From the NCBI RefSeq assembly GCF_000741255.1, contig NZ_JGZB01000002.1:124001-188000 (forward strand): a stretch of 64,000 nt of DNA, read 5' to 3'. Below the pieces are notes generated by a model. That model saw nothing but the letters and a program-made list of their open reading frames with translations, was not told where the DNA came from and made no database searches. The stretch is from Bifidobacterium magnum (GTDB lineage: Bacteria; Actinomycetota; Actinomycetes; Actinomycetales; Bifidobacteriaceae). Below are positions 18,371 to 27,065 of this stretch, piece by piece; the first letter of the stretch is position 1, and the number at the start of each line of letters is the position of its first letter. Position numbers and translations under genes: made by a program.

Positions 18371-19606
18371 ATGCTTATTCGCAACATTCATATTGAGAAC
18401 GCACCGGAAACGACGGATGTGCGTATTGACGACGGGGTTTTTACGGAGATTGGCGAACATCTCGCCGCGGCGCCGGGAGAGCAGGTGGTGGAAGGCCATA
18501 ATGGTTTGATGCTGCCGCCGTTTGTGGATCCACACGTGCATCTGGACGCCACCATGACGGCCGGCGACCCGGAATGGAACGAGACGGGCACGCTGTTCGA
18601 CGGTATCCGCATTTGGAGCGAGCGCAAGAAGACGCTTTCCGTACAAGACGTGAAGGACCGCGCGCGCCAGGCCTTGGAGCTCATGGCTTCCAACGGCATC
18701 CAGTTCGTGCGCAGCCATGTGGATGTGACCGATCCGAGCCTGACGGCCTTGCACGCGCTGCTTGAGGTGCGCGAGGAAGTTTCCGATTTCGTGGAGTTGC
18801 AGCTCGTGGCGTTCCCGCAGGAAGGCATCCTGTCGTTCCCGGGCGGCAAGGACCTCATGCGCGAGGCCGTTCGTGAAGGCGCCGACGTGGTGGGCGGCAT
18901 TCCGCATTTCGAGTTCACGAGCGAATACGGCGCCGAATCCCTCAAGTTCCTGATGGATTTGGCCGCCGAAACGGACCGCCTGGTGGACGTGCATTGCGAC
19001 GAGATCGACGATCCCGCGTCGCGCAATCTGGAAGTGCTGGCCACACTCGCGTTGGAAAGCGGTCTGACCGACAAGGTGACGGCGAGCCACACCACGGCCA
19101 CGGGCTCTTACAACGACGCCTACATGTACAAGCTCATGCGGTTGCTGAAAATGTCGCGCATCAACTTTATTTGCAATCCGCTGGTCAACATGCATTTGGG
19201 CGGCCGTTTCGACACGTATCCCAAGCGCCGAGGCCTCACGCGTGTCAAGGAGCTTACGGAAAACGGCATCAATGTGGCGTTCGGCGAGGACGACATCCGC
19301 GACCCGTGGAGCCCATTGGGTACGGGCAACATGATCGACGTCGTGCGCATGGGCGTGTATGCGGCACAGACGATGGGATACTCCCAGTTGCAGGATTCCT
19401 ACCGGTATGTGACCGTCAATGGCGCGAAGGCCATGCATGTGACGGACCATTACGGCATCGAGGTCGGCAAGCCCGCCGACTGCGTGGTGATGGACGCTCC
19501 CGATTTCTACGGCGTGCTCAACACGAACGCCACGATGCTGGCCAGCATCCACCACGGCAAGCTCATTGTACAGAAGACGCCCGCGCAGGTGACCATGAAC
19601 CTTTAA
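18371..19606 (+). CDS. codA: cytosine deaminase
   Basis: CodA hydrolyses cytosine to uracil and ammonia for pyrimidine salvage. The 411-residue protein follows the E. coli enzyme closely: metal-binding HVHLD (with TAGDPEWNETGTLF after it), HVDVTDPSLTAL, VAFPQEGILS, HFEFTSEYG, HCDEIDDP with catalytic residues, ASHTTATGSYN, NPLVNMHLGGRFDTYPKRR and the DD of GEDDIRDPW. The usual His of GHDD is Glu here. AAGGAG (18358-18363) lies 7 bases before ATG 18371. It sits between the SPFH gene and the TPM-like gene on the same strand; no permease (codB) is adjacent, unlike in E. coli. Confidence 0.93.
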   Translation: MLIRNIHIENAPETTDVRIDDGVFTEIGEHLAAAPGEQVVEGHNGLMLPPFVDPHVHLDATMTAGDPEWNETGTLFDGIRIWSERKKTLSVQDVKDRARQALELMASNGIQFVRSHVDVTDPSLTALHALLEVREEVSDFVELQLVAFPQEGILSFPGGKDLMREAVREGADVVGGIPHFEFTSEYGAESLKFLMDLAAETDRLVDVHCDEIDDPASRNLEVLATLALESGLTDKVTASHTTATGSYNDAYMYKLMRLLKMSRINFICNPLVNMHLGGRFDTYPKRRGLTRVKELTENGINVAFGEDDIRDPWSPLGTGNMIDVVRMGVYAAQTMGYSQLQDSYRYVTVNGAKAMHVTDHYGIEVGKPADCVVMDAPDFYGVLNTNATMLASIHHGKLIVQKTPAQVTMNL

Positions 19607-19678
19607 CGTGAAATTCCGCTTCCCCCAACCCCGCTTGATGGTTAGAATGCTCATACATATCACAGAAAGGTGGTCCCT

Positions 19679-20893
19679 ATGGGCAGACCTGGAGCAGGTT
19701 CGGGAGGCTCGCGTTCTTCCGGAGGCCACGGGGCCGGCCGCTCGTCGGGCGGACACCGCATGGGCGGTGGCAACCGGCCGCGTGGCGGTTCGGGCTCGTC
19801 GGGAGGTTTCGGCTTCGGTGGTTTCGGACGCGGCAACTACTCCCCGGGCTATTCGGGATACGGGGGAGGGTCGCGAGGTGGCGGCGAATTCCTGGGAGGA
19901 TTGCTGGGCGGACTGATCGGTTCGTCCCTGTCCAACAGCGGGCAGCGCAACCGTTCCCCCTATGCCAACGGCCCGATTATCAACGTGACGCCGCCGGCGG
20001 GAGGCCCGACGCCGCCCGTGCAACCGTTCCCGCAGCAGCAACCTCCGCGCCAGCCGAACCAGCCGCGCAAGCAAAGCCACGCCGCGGCCATTTTTGGCGT
20101 GATTGTGGTGGTGATTCTGCTGGTCATTTTCTGGGCGGCGATGACGCCGTCCTCAAGCGGCGCCGGTGCGAACGGCATTCCGGCGAGCACGGTCAACCGC
20201 GAGAAAATCGATACGGGGCTCGCGTTCAACAATGATTGCGTTCAAGACCAGCTCGGCTGGATTTCCAACGTGTCGCAAACGGAACGGCAATTGCAGACGT
20301 TCTACAACAAGACGGGCGTGCAACCGTATGTGGTGCTCAAATCCTACGATCCGTCGCTGAAAACGGACAGCCAGAAGGAACAGTACTCGCAACAGTGGTA
20401 TGAGGACCATATCCACAACGAGGGCACGTTCCTGTTCATGTATTTTGCGGAGCAGAACGCGGAAAGTGATGTAGGATACATGACATACGTGGCCGGCAAG
20501 CAGACCACTTCGGTCATGGACTCGCAGGCTGTGGACATTTTCTGGGCCTATATGGACCAGTACTGGTACTCCAACATGTCTACGGGGGGCGTCATCGTCA
20601 AGACGTTCGACAGCACCGCCGACCGGATCATGGAACGCACGACCACGACGCAAGACGTACTCAAATATGTGGCGATCGCCGTAGGCATTATTGCCGTCGG
20701 CATTGTCATTGTGGTGCTTATACGCCAGAAGTACAAGCGTGACAAACAAAAAGCGGAAGAGACGGAACGGATTTTGAATACTCCGCTGCCTGTCGACGAT
20801 TCGCTGCTCAACAAATACGAGGGCGGTGCGAACAATCGACACTCTTCCACGGGCCCGACGGACGCGCCCGGCAACAACAATCCCACCATATAG
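19679..20893 (+). CDS. glycine-rich two-helix membrane protein, TPM-domain-like
   Basis: About 404 residues. The first 70 are almost entirely Gly, Ser and Arg (low complexity), then a Pro/Gln-rich linker, a hydrophobic helix (AAAIFGVIVVVILLVIFWAA), a soluble domain of about 160 residues (TFYNKTGVQPYVVLKSYDP, then GTFLFMYFAEQNAESDVGY), a second helix (YVAIAVGIIAVGIVIVVLI) and a charged tail. The middle domain resembles TPM/YgcG-type domains, which sit on the outer face of the membrane. AAAGG lies 8 bases before ATG 19679. pspA follows 29 bases later; the pair is probably cotranscribed and membrane-maintenance related. Confidence 0.7.
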   Translation: MGRPGAGSGGSRSSGGHGAGRSSGGHRMGGGNRPRGGSGSSGGFGFGGFGRGNYSPGYSGYGGGSRGGGEFLGGLLGGLIGSSLSNSGQRNRSPYANGPIINVTPPAGGPTPPVQPFPQQQPPRQPNQPRKQSHAAAIFGVIVVVILLVIFWAAMTPSSSGAGANGIPASTVNREKIDTGLAFNNDCVQDQLGWISNVSQTERQLQTFYNKTGVQPYVVLKSYDPSLKTDSQKEQYSQQWYEDHIHNEGTFLFMYFAEQNAESDVGYMTYVAGKQTTSVMDSQAVDIFWAYMDQYWYSNMSTGGVIVKTFDSTADRIMERTTTTQDVLKYVAIAVGIIAVGIVIVVLIRQKYKRDKQKAEETERILNTPLPVDDSLLNKYEGGANNRHSSTGPTDAPGNNNPTI

Positions 20894-20922
20894 CGGAACA
20901 TTTCGCGAGAAAGAAGGATACG

Positions 20923-21600
20923 ATGGGAATTCTGCAACGATTCAGCAACATCATGCGCAGCAACATCAACGCGCTGCTCGACAAGGCGGAGGATCCGGCG
21001 AAGATGGTGGACCAGATGCTGCTCGACCTGCGCCAGGATCTGGCGGAAGTCAAGAACGAGACGGCGGGCGTCATGGCCGACGCACGCAACGCGAAGCGCC
21101 AGCTGGACGAATGCGACGAGATGATCTCGCGCTACGATTCGGCCGCCCGCGCCGCGCTCAAGTCCGGCAACGAGGGCGACGCTCGTGAACTGCTCGCCAA
21201 GAAGCAGCAGTATGAGGCGACGCGCGAAAGCCTCGCCAAGGCCTACGAACTGGCCGACGCGAACGCCACGAAGATGCGCCAGCTGCACGACAAGCTGGTA
21301 GGCGACATCAGCGGCCTCGAAGCGCGCAAGAGCGCCATCAAGGCCAAAGTCGCCGCGGCCAAGGCGCAGGAGCATGTCAACGACATCACGAGCGGCGGCG
21401 ACAAGGCCCGCTCCTCGATGGAGGCTTTCGACCGCATGGAAGCCAAGGCGGACCGCATGCTCGACGCCGCCGAAGCCAAGGCCGACCTGAATTCGGGCGT
21501 CAACAGCACCGAAGAGCTCGCCGACAAGTATCTCAAGGGCGCCACCTCGCCGTCGGTGGATGACGAGATCGCCAAGATGAAGGCGGAAATGGGACTGTAA
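20923..21600 (+). CDS. pspA: PspA/IM30 family membrane-stress protein
   Basis: The 225-residue protein is almost wholly helical and coiled-coil, beginning MGILQRFSNIMRSNINALLD, a typical PspA/Vipp1 N-terminal amphipathic helix, with KAEDPAKMVDQML just after. Family members form ring or rod assemblies that bind and repair the cytoplasmic membrane when it is damaged. Length is normal. The gene lies directly after the TPM-like gene, and YgcG/TPM-PspA pairs recur in Gram-positive bacteria, supporting a common envelope-stress role. A strong hairpin terminator follows 20 bases after the stop. Confidence 0.9.
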   Translation: MGILQRFSNIMRSNINALLDKAEDPAKMVDQMLLDLRQDLAEVKNETAGVMADARNAKRQLDECDEMISRYDSAARAALKSGNEGDARELLAKKQQYEATRESLAKAYELADANATKMRQLHDKLVGDISGLEARKSAIKAKVAAAKAQEHVNDITSGGDKARSSMEAFDRMEAKADRMLDAAEAKADLNSGVNSTEELADKYLKGATSPSVDDEIAKMKAEMGL

Positions 21601-21619
21601 TCCGTTTCAGTAGCCATAT

Positions 21620-21663
21620 GACAACAAATGGGGATGCCGGTTTTCCGACATCCCCATGTTGTT
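21620..21663. terminator. bidirectional terminator between pspA and adhP
   Basis: GGGGATG and CATCCCC form the stem around CCGG-TTTT-CCGA, and the arms extend with ACAACA and TGTTGT, giving a long hairpin between convergent genes. Confidence 0.85.
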
Positions 21664-21698
21664 ATGTTGCGGTATGGCTTACCACACGGTATGGCGCA

Positions 21699-22715
21699 TT
21701 AGAGGCTAAAATCCAGCACCTTGCGGCCCTGGATAAGGCCCTTTTCCATTTCGTCGAACACCTGCGGGGCGCTGTCGACAGGAACTTTCTCCACAATCGG
21801 GGCCACGAGGCCCTGGGCGCCGAAATCGAACGCCTCCTCGAGATCCTTGCGCGTGCCCACCAGCGAGCCGACCACGCGAATGCCGTCGAGCACGGTCTTG
21901 ACGATGCTCAGGTCCATGTATTCGGACGGCAGGCCCACGGCCACGACGGTGCCACCCGCACGCACGCAGTCGACGGCCTGGTTGAACGCCACCTTGGAAA
22001 CGGCGGTGACCACGGTAGCATGGCATCCGCCCGTCTTTTCCTGAATGTAGGCGGCCACATCCTCGACTTCCTTGCCGTTGACGGTGACGTCAGCGCCGAC
22101 TTCCTTGGCCAGCTCGAGCTTGTCCGGATTGATGTCGACGGCCACCACGCGCGCGTTGAACACCTTCTTGGCATACTGGATCGCGAGGTTGCCCAAGCCG
22201 CCCGCGCCGAAAATGGCGATCCACTGGCCCGGAGCGATACCTGCTTCCTTAAGCGCCTTGTAGGTAGTCACGCCCGCGCATGTAATGGAGGACGCCTGCG
22301 CCGGATCAAGTCCTTCAGGAACCTTGACGGCGTAATCGGCGGTCACCACGGCGTACTCGCTCATGCCGCCGTCCACGGAATATCCGGCGTTCTTGACTTC
22401 GCGGCACAAGGTTTCACGGCCCGTGGTGCAATATTCGCAGTGGCCGCAGCCCTCGAAGAACCATGCGATGGATACGCGGTCGCCGGGCTTGAGCGACGTG
22501 ACGCCCTCACCAACCTTTTCCACGATGCCGATACCCTCATGGCCGAGGATGCGCCCCGGCACCTCGCCGAAATCGCCGTGGGCCACATGCAAATCGGTAT
22601 GGCACACGCCGCAATACTCGACCTTGACCAAAGCCTCGCCGTGGCCGATTTCCGGGATATCGCGCTCCACAACTTCCACACCGGTGCTTTCGGGGTTGAC
22701 GACAACAGCCTTCAT
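21699..22715 (-). CDS. adhP: zinc-dependent alcohol dehydrogenase
   Basis: The 338-residue protein is a medium-chain dehydrogenase of the AdhP type that interconverts primary alcohols and aldehydes with NAD(H). Seen: catalytic zinc ligands in [10 protein letters not shown] and GHEGIG, the four structural-zinc cysteines in [15 protein letters not shown], and the Rossmann loop GAGGLGNLA with VDINPDKL (Asp for NAD preference). Length matches the family. In bifidobacteria such an enzyme helps regenerate NAD+ by making ethanol. GAAGGGAAA lies 6 bases before the ATG and directly follows an arm of a 10-bp inverted repeat, which may control translation or transcription. Confidence 0.93.
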   Translation of the reverse strand: MKAVVVNPESTGVEVVERDIPEIGHGEALVKVEYCGVCHTDLHVAHGDFGEVPGRILGHEGIGIVEKVGEGVTSLKPGDRVSIAWFFEGCGHCEYCTTGRETLCREVKNAGYSVDGGMSEYAVVTADYAVKVPEGLDPAQASSITCAGVTTYKALKEAGIAPGQWIAIFGAGGLGNLAIQYAKKVFNARVVAVDINPDKLELAKEVGADVTVNGKEVEDVAAYIQEKTGGCHATVVTAVSKVAFNQAVDCVRAGGTVVAVGLPSEYMDLSIVKTVLDGIRVVGSLVGTRKDLEEAFDFGAQGLVAPIVEKVPVDSAPQVFDEMEKGLIQGRKVLDFSL

Positions 22716-22726
22716 GATTGTTTCCC

Positions 22727-22775
22727 TTCAGTAGACATATGCCAATCATCATTGATCGGCTCGTCGTCTACTGAA
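22727..22775 (-). promoter_or_regulatory. inverted repeat abutting the adhP ribosome site
   Basis: Two perfect 10-bp arms (TTCAGTAGAC at 22727-22736 and GTCTACTGAA at 22766-22775) are 29 bases apart. In the adhP message the second arm runs into the GAAGGG ribosome site. It may be a hairpin in the 5' leader or a two-site operator. Confidence 0.5.
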
Positions 22776-22828
22776 CCATTGAAACCAATAGAGGACAAAC
22801 GTTTTAGCGAAATCTTCACAAAACCTTT

Positions 22829-23488
22829 TCATAATGCCAACTGTTTGCGCACTTCGCGCGACAGCGGCGACCACGTGAACACGACCATCGCCACGGCCAA
22901 AATAAGCGACACGAGCACGCATACGCCCACGAGCAACGGCCATGGCGCCCAATGCAACGGGAAAAACACCAGCGGCAGCAATCCGCACACCACATTGGCC
23001 ACATAGTACTTGGCATAACGTGCGATCGCCCTCGTGCGCAACACGATAAGCGTCACCGCGCTGAACGCGAGCATGGAAAGCAGCGTAATGGGAATCACCA
23101 TGCACGTAATCGTCAGGTTATGAGTGCAAGCCAGCCATACGAGCGCGCAAACCAGCACAATATAGCCGAAGCGGAACAGGATATGCAGCGGATGGATGCC
23201 CGCGCGGATCGTCATGTTGGCGAACACGCCCGTCACAAGCAACGAAATGGCGCTCGCCGTCATGATGCGCGGCGGCCAATGGAACACCAGCGTGAAAAAC
23301 AGCGTGAGCAGGAACAGCACAATGATGGCGAACGTGATGATGCGCGCCGCCAGAAGGCGCGGCAGCAGCAGCGTACGCTGGTCGGTCAGCGGCGAAGGTT
23401 CAGGAGTGCCGTGCAACGGGGCCTGGCATAGCGGACACCGGCTCATGGATCCCGTGTAATTGACATGGCATATGTCGCAACGCAGCAT
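22829..23488 (-). CDS. zinc-ribbon multi-pass membrane protein (DUF6320-like)
   Basis: The 219-residue protein opens with a zinc ribbon (CDICHVNYTGSMSRCPLC, i.e. CxxC-x10-CxxC, residues 4-21) and then has about six hydrophobic helices filling residues 50-205. This layout matches proteins annotated DUF6320, whose function is unknown. The start ATG 23488 follows GAGGACATC. It ends an operon in which an acyltransferase of the condensation-domain fold and an alpha/beta hydrolase come first; only 7 bases separate it from the acyltransferase stop. It may anchor or present the pair at the membrane (inference). Confidence 0.65.
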   Translation of the reverse strand: MLRCDICHVNYTGSMSRCPLCQAPLHGTPEPSPLTDQRTLLLPRLLAARIITFAIIVLFLLTLFFTLVFHWPPRIMTASAISLLVTGVFANMTIRAGIHPLHILFRFGYIVLVCALVWLACTHNLTITCMVIPITLLSMLAFSAVTLIVLRTRAIARYAKYYVANVVCGLLPLVFFPLHWAPWPLLVGVCVLVSLILAVAMVVFTWSPLSREVRKQLAL

Positions 23489-23495
23489 GATGTCC

Positions 23496-24902
23496 TCACT
23501 TCCTCGACTTTCTGGACTTCTTCGCCTTGCGTTTCGCCGCGCGCCGCTCGGCCCGCGTGGATGGGGCGGCGTTGTGTGCGGCGCGGGATGGCGCCGCATG
23601 CGTTTCGGGCACAAGCGCGCCCGTGATATCCATGGTGCCCTCAATGCCTTCCTCGGCCAATAGGCGCACCAAATGTTTCGTCACTTCAAGATTGCGGTAA
23701 ATGGTAGAAATGCCGATGCACAGGTCGTCGCCGCACGAGCATACCGTGAAATTCAAACCGGCCGGCGTGGTAAGCATGCTCACGGACTGCACATAGGGCG
23801 CGATACGCGGATCGAACATGACACGGCCCACATTCGACAGCGTGGTCGTGGTGGAACGTTCCGTCACATATTGCGCCGCGACGAGCGCCAAATCCTTGAC
23901 ATGCATGGGAGCCACGCGCAGCAGCGGATTCTTCTCCAACTTGATCATGCCGTTCATCGACGCGGCCATGCGCTCGCGGCTCGTGGCGCTCGTCAATTGC
24001 TGTTGGACAATATTGGCCAGATATGCCAACGATACGGGTTCATCGGCGTCGTCCATGTCGTCCAGGACGGGCTTCCCCTCGTCGGCCGTGGCGGTGCGCG
24101 TGGCTGGACAATACGTCACGTACGTCATGCCGTAAAAATTGCGTACCGTTTGCGAACCGTAAAACTGGCGCAAGTCGACGGGAATGTCAACGCGGATCTG
24201 CTTCGAGCGCTGACGCAACGGCATGAGTTCGGCGATGGCGCGCACAATGGCGGCAATCAGGTACGACGTAAGGCTCACGCCGCATGCGCGCGCCCGGGCG
24301 AGCACGGTCGGCGCGTCCACGTGCAGTTCCATGAAGGTGGGGGCGGAGCGGTCCTGTGGGCCCGGAATACGGAAGATTTTCGTGCCCGGCGCCGTTTTCG
24401 CCTTGTCTTTCTCGTAATATTTGTCGAAACTGTTTTCCGATTTGTCCCAATCGGATCCCGTATAGGTCGACGTGACGCCCACGATTGCGTACCGTTCGCA
24501 CACATACTCGCGTACCAACGCGCGCAACAGCGCCAGCGTGCCGCGTCCGTCGGAAACCATATGGGACATTTCGACGGTGATGCGGTTGCGGAAATACGTG
24601 ACGCGGAACAGCACGCTGTCATGTTCGGTATGCAGGCGCGAACAGATCGGCAAATGTTCCTCCTGCACGAGCACGCGCTGTTCGGACTGCTCCAAATAGT
24701 GCCAGAACAGGCCGCTGCGCAAGCAAACCTGGAAACTCGGGAACTGCGCCAGCGTACGGTCAAGGGCGTGCTGCAACACCTCGGGGTTGATCGGATCGCG
24801 CAAGGCCGCGCTATAGCGGAACACCGTCTGCAAGGAGCGGCCGGCCTGGGAAGAATAGAATTTGCCGATATTGTCTAATCGGTACCAAGTACCTCGCGCC
24901 AT
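23496..24902 (-). CDS. condensation-fold acyltransferase (alcohol acetyltransferase / PapA-like)
   Basis: The 468-residue protein has the fold signature of CoA-dependent acyltransferases and NRPS condensation domains: the catalytic HxxxDG in MSHMVSDGRGTL (about residues 112-123) and a later DIPVDLRQFYGSQTVRNFYG stretch corresponding to the DFGWG-region strand. A long Lys/Arg-rich tail (RAERRAAKRKAKKSRKSRK) ends it, possibly for membrane or nucleic acid contact. The enzyme should move an acyl group onto an alcohol or amine; the substrate is unknown. It overlaps the upstream hydrolase gene by 28 bases, so the two are translationally coupled. Confidence 0.65.
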   Translation of the reverse strand: MARGTWYRLDNIGKFYSSQAGRSLQTVFRYSAALRDPINPEVLQHALDRTLAQFPSFQVCLRSGLFWHYLEQSEQRVLVQEEHLPICSRLHTEHDSVLFRVTYFRNRITVEMSHMVSDGRGTLALLRALVREYVCERYAIVGVTSTYTGSDWDKSENSFDKYYEKDKAKTAPGTKIFRIPGPQDRSAPTFMELHVDAPTVLARARACGVSLTSYLIAAIVRAIAELMPLRQRSKQIRVDIPVDLRQFYGSQTVRNFYGMTYVTYCPATRTATADEGKPVLDDMDDADEPVSLAYLANIVQQQLTSATSRERMAASMNGMIKLEKNPLLRVAPMHVKDLALVAAQYVTERSTTTTLSNVGRVMFDPRIAPYVQSVSMLTTPAGLNFTVCSCGDDLCIGISTIYRNLEVTKHLVRLLAEEGIEGTMDITGALVPETHAAPSRAAHNAAPSTRAERRAAKRKAKKSRKSRK

Positions 24903-25894
24903 GCCGGTTCCTTTCCATCATCCGCCATCTTAGGCTCCAGAGGAACGTCGTCAAGAAAATGCGCGATGAGCGCGAATGTGGTCTGCACGAGGTCCGAAAT
25001 GCGCGGATACAGGAAATATCCGTGCACGCCATTGGTCACGCGATAGCATTGCACATCATCGCTCGCTTCTTTGAGCCGCTTGGCATACTCTTCGTCCTCG
25101 TCGCGTAGCGGGCAATATTCGGCGCTCATGACGAGCGTGCGCGGCAAATGCGTGTAATCGCGTTCCATGAGCGGCGCGAAATACGGGTTGTCCAGATCCG
25201 CGTCGTCCGCCTTGTACATGTTCACATAGTCGCGCATGTCCTGCGCCGTCAACATGTAGTCCTTGCCGTTGGTGCGCACCGAATCATACGGAGTGGTAGC
25301 AGGATCGTAATCGTTGTTCAGGCACGGGTACAGCAGCATTTGCCGGCGCACCTGGAAGTCTTGCGTATCGCGCGCCTTGAGCGCCACGGCCGCGGCGAGA
25401 TTGCCGCCCGCGCTGTCGCCGAACAGCGTGATCGATGCCGGATCGGCCGGCGCCAGCCGCGTACCTTCTTGATTGGGGATAAGAAGTTTGCCCGAATACA
25501 GTTGCACGGCCGCCTCGTAACAGTCGAGGAACGGACGCGGGAATTTGTGGTCGGGCGCGCGACGGTAGTCCACGGAGACGACCTGGCGGTGCATCGCGTC
25601 GGCCAAATGCGCGCACGCGTCGGAATACAATTGCGCGCTTCCCGTGGCCCATCCGCCGCCGTGGAAGAAGAGGATGGTGCCGCGCAGCGGGGCGTCGGTC
25701 GGCGTAAATACGCGCAGCCCCAGCTCATAGCCGTCGTCAAGCGTGGTGGCGATGTCGTTCACGCGGCAGCGGTCGGCGATGTCGAGCTCCAGCTTGCTGC
25801 TGACATCTTCCATGATGCGCTGGATGCGGTACGTGTGTTGGGCGTCGGGCAGCATGTGGGTGAGCGCCGCGAGAATCGTCTTGCTAATAGCCAT
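24875..25894 (-). CDS. alpha/beta-hydrolase (HSL-type esterase)
   Basis: The 339-residue protein belongs to the hormone-sensitive-lipase-like esterases: oxyanion-hole motif FFHGGGWATG (about residue 78), nucleophile elbow FGDSAGGNLAAAVAL, the acid in SAEYCPLRDEDEEYA, and His in GVHGYFLYPR. It should hydrolyse short acyl esters. No signal peptide is seen, so it acts in the cytoplasm. No strong ribosome site precedes ATG 25894. It is first in a three-gene operon with the acyltransferase and the zinc-ribbon membrane protein, hinting at an acyl-group cycle of making and breaking esters. Confidence 0.8.
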   Translation of the reverse strand: MAISKTILAALTHMLPDAQHTYRIQRIMEDVSSKLELDIADRCRVNDIATTLDDGYELGLRVFTPTDAPLRGTILFFHGGGWATGSAQLYSDACAHLADAMHRQVVSVDYRRAPDHKFPRPFLDCYEAAVQLYSGKLLIPNQEGTRLAPADPASITLFGDSAGGNLAAAVALKARDTQDFQVRRQMLLYPCLNNDYDPATTPYDSVRTNGKDYMLTAQDMRDYVNMYKADDADLDNPYFAPLMERDYTHLPRTLVMSAEYCPLRDEDEEYAKRLKEASDDVQCYRVTNGVHGYFLYPRISDLVQTTFALIAHFLDDVPLEPKMADDGKEPAWREVLGTD

Positions 25895-25978
25895 GGCGTA
25901 ATTATGGCATGACTTCCGCGGCGCCCTTTGGCGTGTCGCTTGGCGCTTCTCAAGAAGCGAAGCGCATGCGCCGCGCCG

Positions 25979-26275
25979 TTAGCGCTCGCTTGTCCCGTCG
26001 CCGAATTCCGGTTCGTCGGGAGCGGGGTAGGCGTCGCGCAACAGCGCGGAGAACGATTCGCTGGCCATGCCGTACAAGGCGCCCAAAATAAGCTGGTAGG
26101 CCAGTTCTCCCGAGAAGTTGCTGTCGGACGCCAAAGACGACATGAGTTTGCCGAATCCGGAAGGATCGGTGTTCCACGATGCCGACATCTCCTGCAGTGT
26201 GAGCAGCTTGGTGGCGAGGGTGGCAAATTCCGGAGAGGCGAACATGGCGTTCAGCGTGGCCGCGCGAAGATCGCG
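25979..26275 (-). pseudogene. remnant of an unknown gene, 5' end lost
   Basis: About 95 codons ending at 25979 read like real protein (MFASPEFATLATKLLTL, then FGKLMSSLASDSNFSGEL); the residues upstream of about 26275 in this frame are only the mirror of the plus-strand gene. The first ATG (26245) has no ribosome site and the preceding residues LRAATLNA look like continuing sequence, so this is probably a 3' fragment rather than an 88-residue gene. I do not recognise the family. It lies head to head with another 5'-truncated gene, so one deletion could have removed the shared promoter region and both 5' ends. Confidence 0.45.
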
Positions 26276-26662
26276 CAGAACGATAAATATTTGGACGCCG
26301 ACGCGCTTTCCGAAGACTACTACGACTCCATATACGACGGTGTGCTGGACGACTGGTACGACGCCGTGTACGACGGGCTGCTTGACGACCTGTATGGAAA
26401 GTATTACGACGGCGTGCTGAATGAGGCTCCCGAATCCGTTCCCTATGCACAGGTTTCCGACGTGCGTTCCACCACTTACAAGGCCTTGTCCGATGCTCGT
26501 TCCGATTGGTATTCGGACCTGTCCGACATGCGCAGCGACGTCTACGGACTGTGCACGCAGATTCGCTCCAGCATTTACAACAAGGACTACGACTTTACGA
26601 AGGATATTGAACGGTACCAGAAGAAATTCGCACAGTTCAATGACGATCAGTCGGCCCAATGA
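26271..26662 (+). pseudogene. 3' fragment of a gene encoding a Tyr/Asp-rich repeat protein
   Basis: About 129 codons with strongly patterned sequence: three tandem 12-residue units of the form YYDSIYDGVLDD, WYDAVYDGLLDD, LYGKYYDGVLNE, then four 11-residue units (SDVRSTTYKAL, SDARSDWYSDL, SDMRSDVYGLC, TQIRSSIYNKD). No start codon with a ribosome site is present; the frame simply opens leftward across the junction with the opposite-strand remnant near 26271-26280. The complete protein would be expected to have an N-terminal zinc ribbon or membrane anchor, but nothing of that survives here. Function unknown. Confidence 0.5.
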
Positions 26663-26708
26663 CGGGCTCGCGTTGATTCGTGGAACTGATGCATGGGAAG
26701 GAACAATG

Positions 26709-26967
26709 ATGACGAGTACATCCATGAAGCGCACGGCCGTCGCGATTTCCATCACGGGGCCCGTGCTTATGTTGTTGTCTCTGGTATTGCCTTATGCCAG
26801 TGCGCTCAAAGATTCGCCGTTCCGCACGATACCAGATAAGGTTCTAGACGGTTTGCGATTGGGGGATTTGGCCGATCTTTGTGGGCTTTGTAATTGCCAT
26901 TGCCGGTGGAATTTGGCTGGTCGTGGTCAAGCGCCGCAGCAAAGTGCGCAGGCAGATGGGCGCCTAG
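26709..26967 (+). pseudogene. small two-helix membrane protein, frameshifted
   Basis: AAGGA precedes ATG 26709 by 6 bases. The frame encodes MTSTSMKRTAVAIS and a membrane helix (GPVLMLLSLVLPYASAL), then loses sense after GLRLGD. A one-base shift at the run of five G (26861-26865) restores a second clear helix (IWPIFVGFVIAIAGGIWLVV) followed by a basic tail ending at TAG 26965-26967. So this is an 85-residue two-helix protein broken by one base. It follows the repeat-protein fragment by 46 bases and may have been its partner. Confidence 0.6.
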
Positions 26968-27005
26968 ACAACTGTTCATGGCCGCACCATAACGGGTGAC
27001 AGCAC

Positions 27006-27056
27006 AAGGGCCGGTTTCTCCATATATGCAATGTGGAGGAACCGGCCCTTTGCTTT
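27006..27056. terminator. terminator between the 26.7-kb remnant and purL
   Basis: AAGGGCCGGTTTCTCC (27006-27021) pairs imperfectly with GGAGGAACCGGCCCTT (27035-27050), followed by a T-rich TGCTTTT on the plus strand. It lies between convergent units and ends 10 bases before the purL stop. Confidence 0.75.
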
Positions 27057-27065
27057 TACGGGAGG

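Noticed and set aside
18197..20080. A 627-codon minus-strand open frame over codA and the TPM-like gene
   Set aside because: The plus-strand genes have clear motifs and ribosome sites; the antisense product has none.
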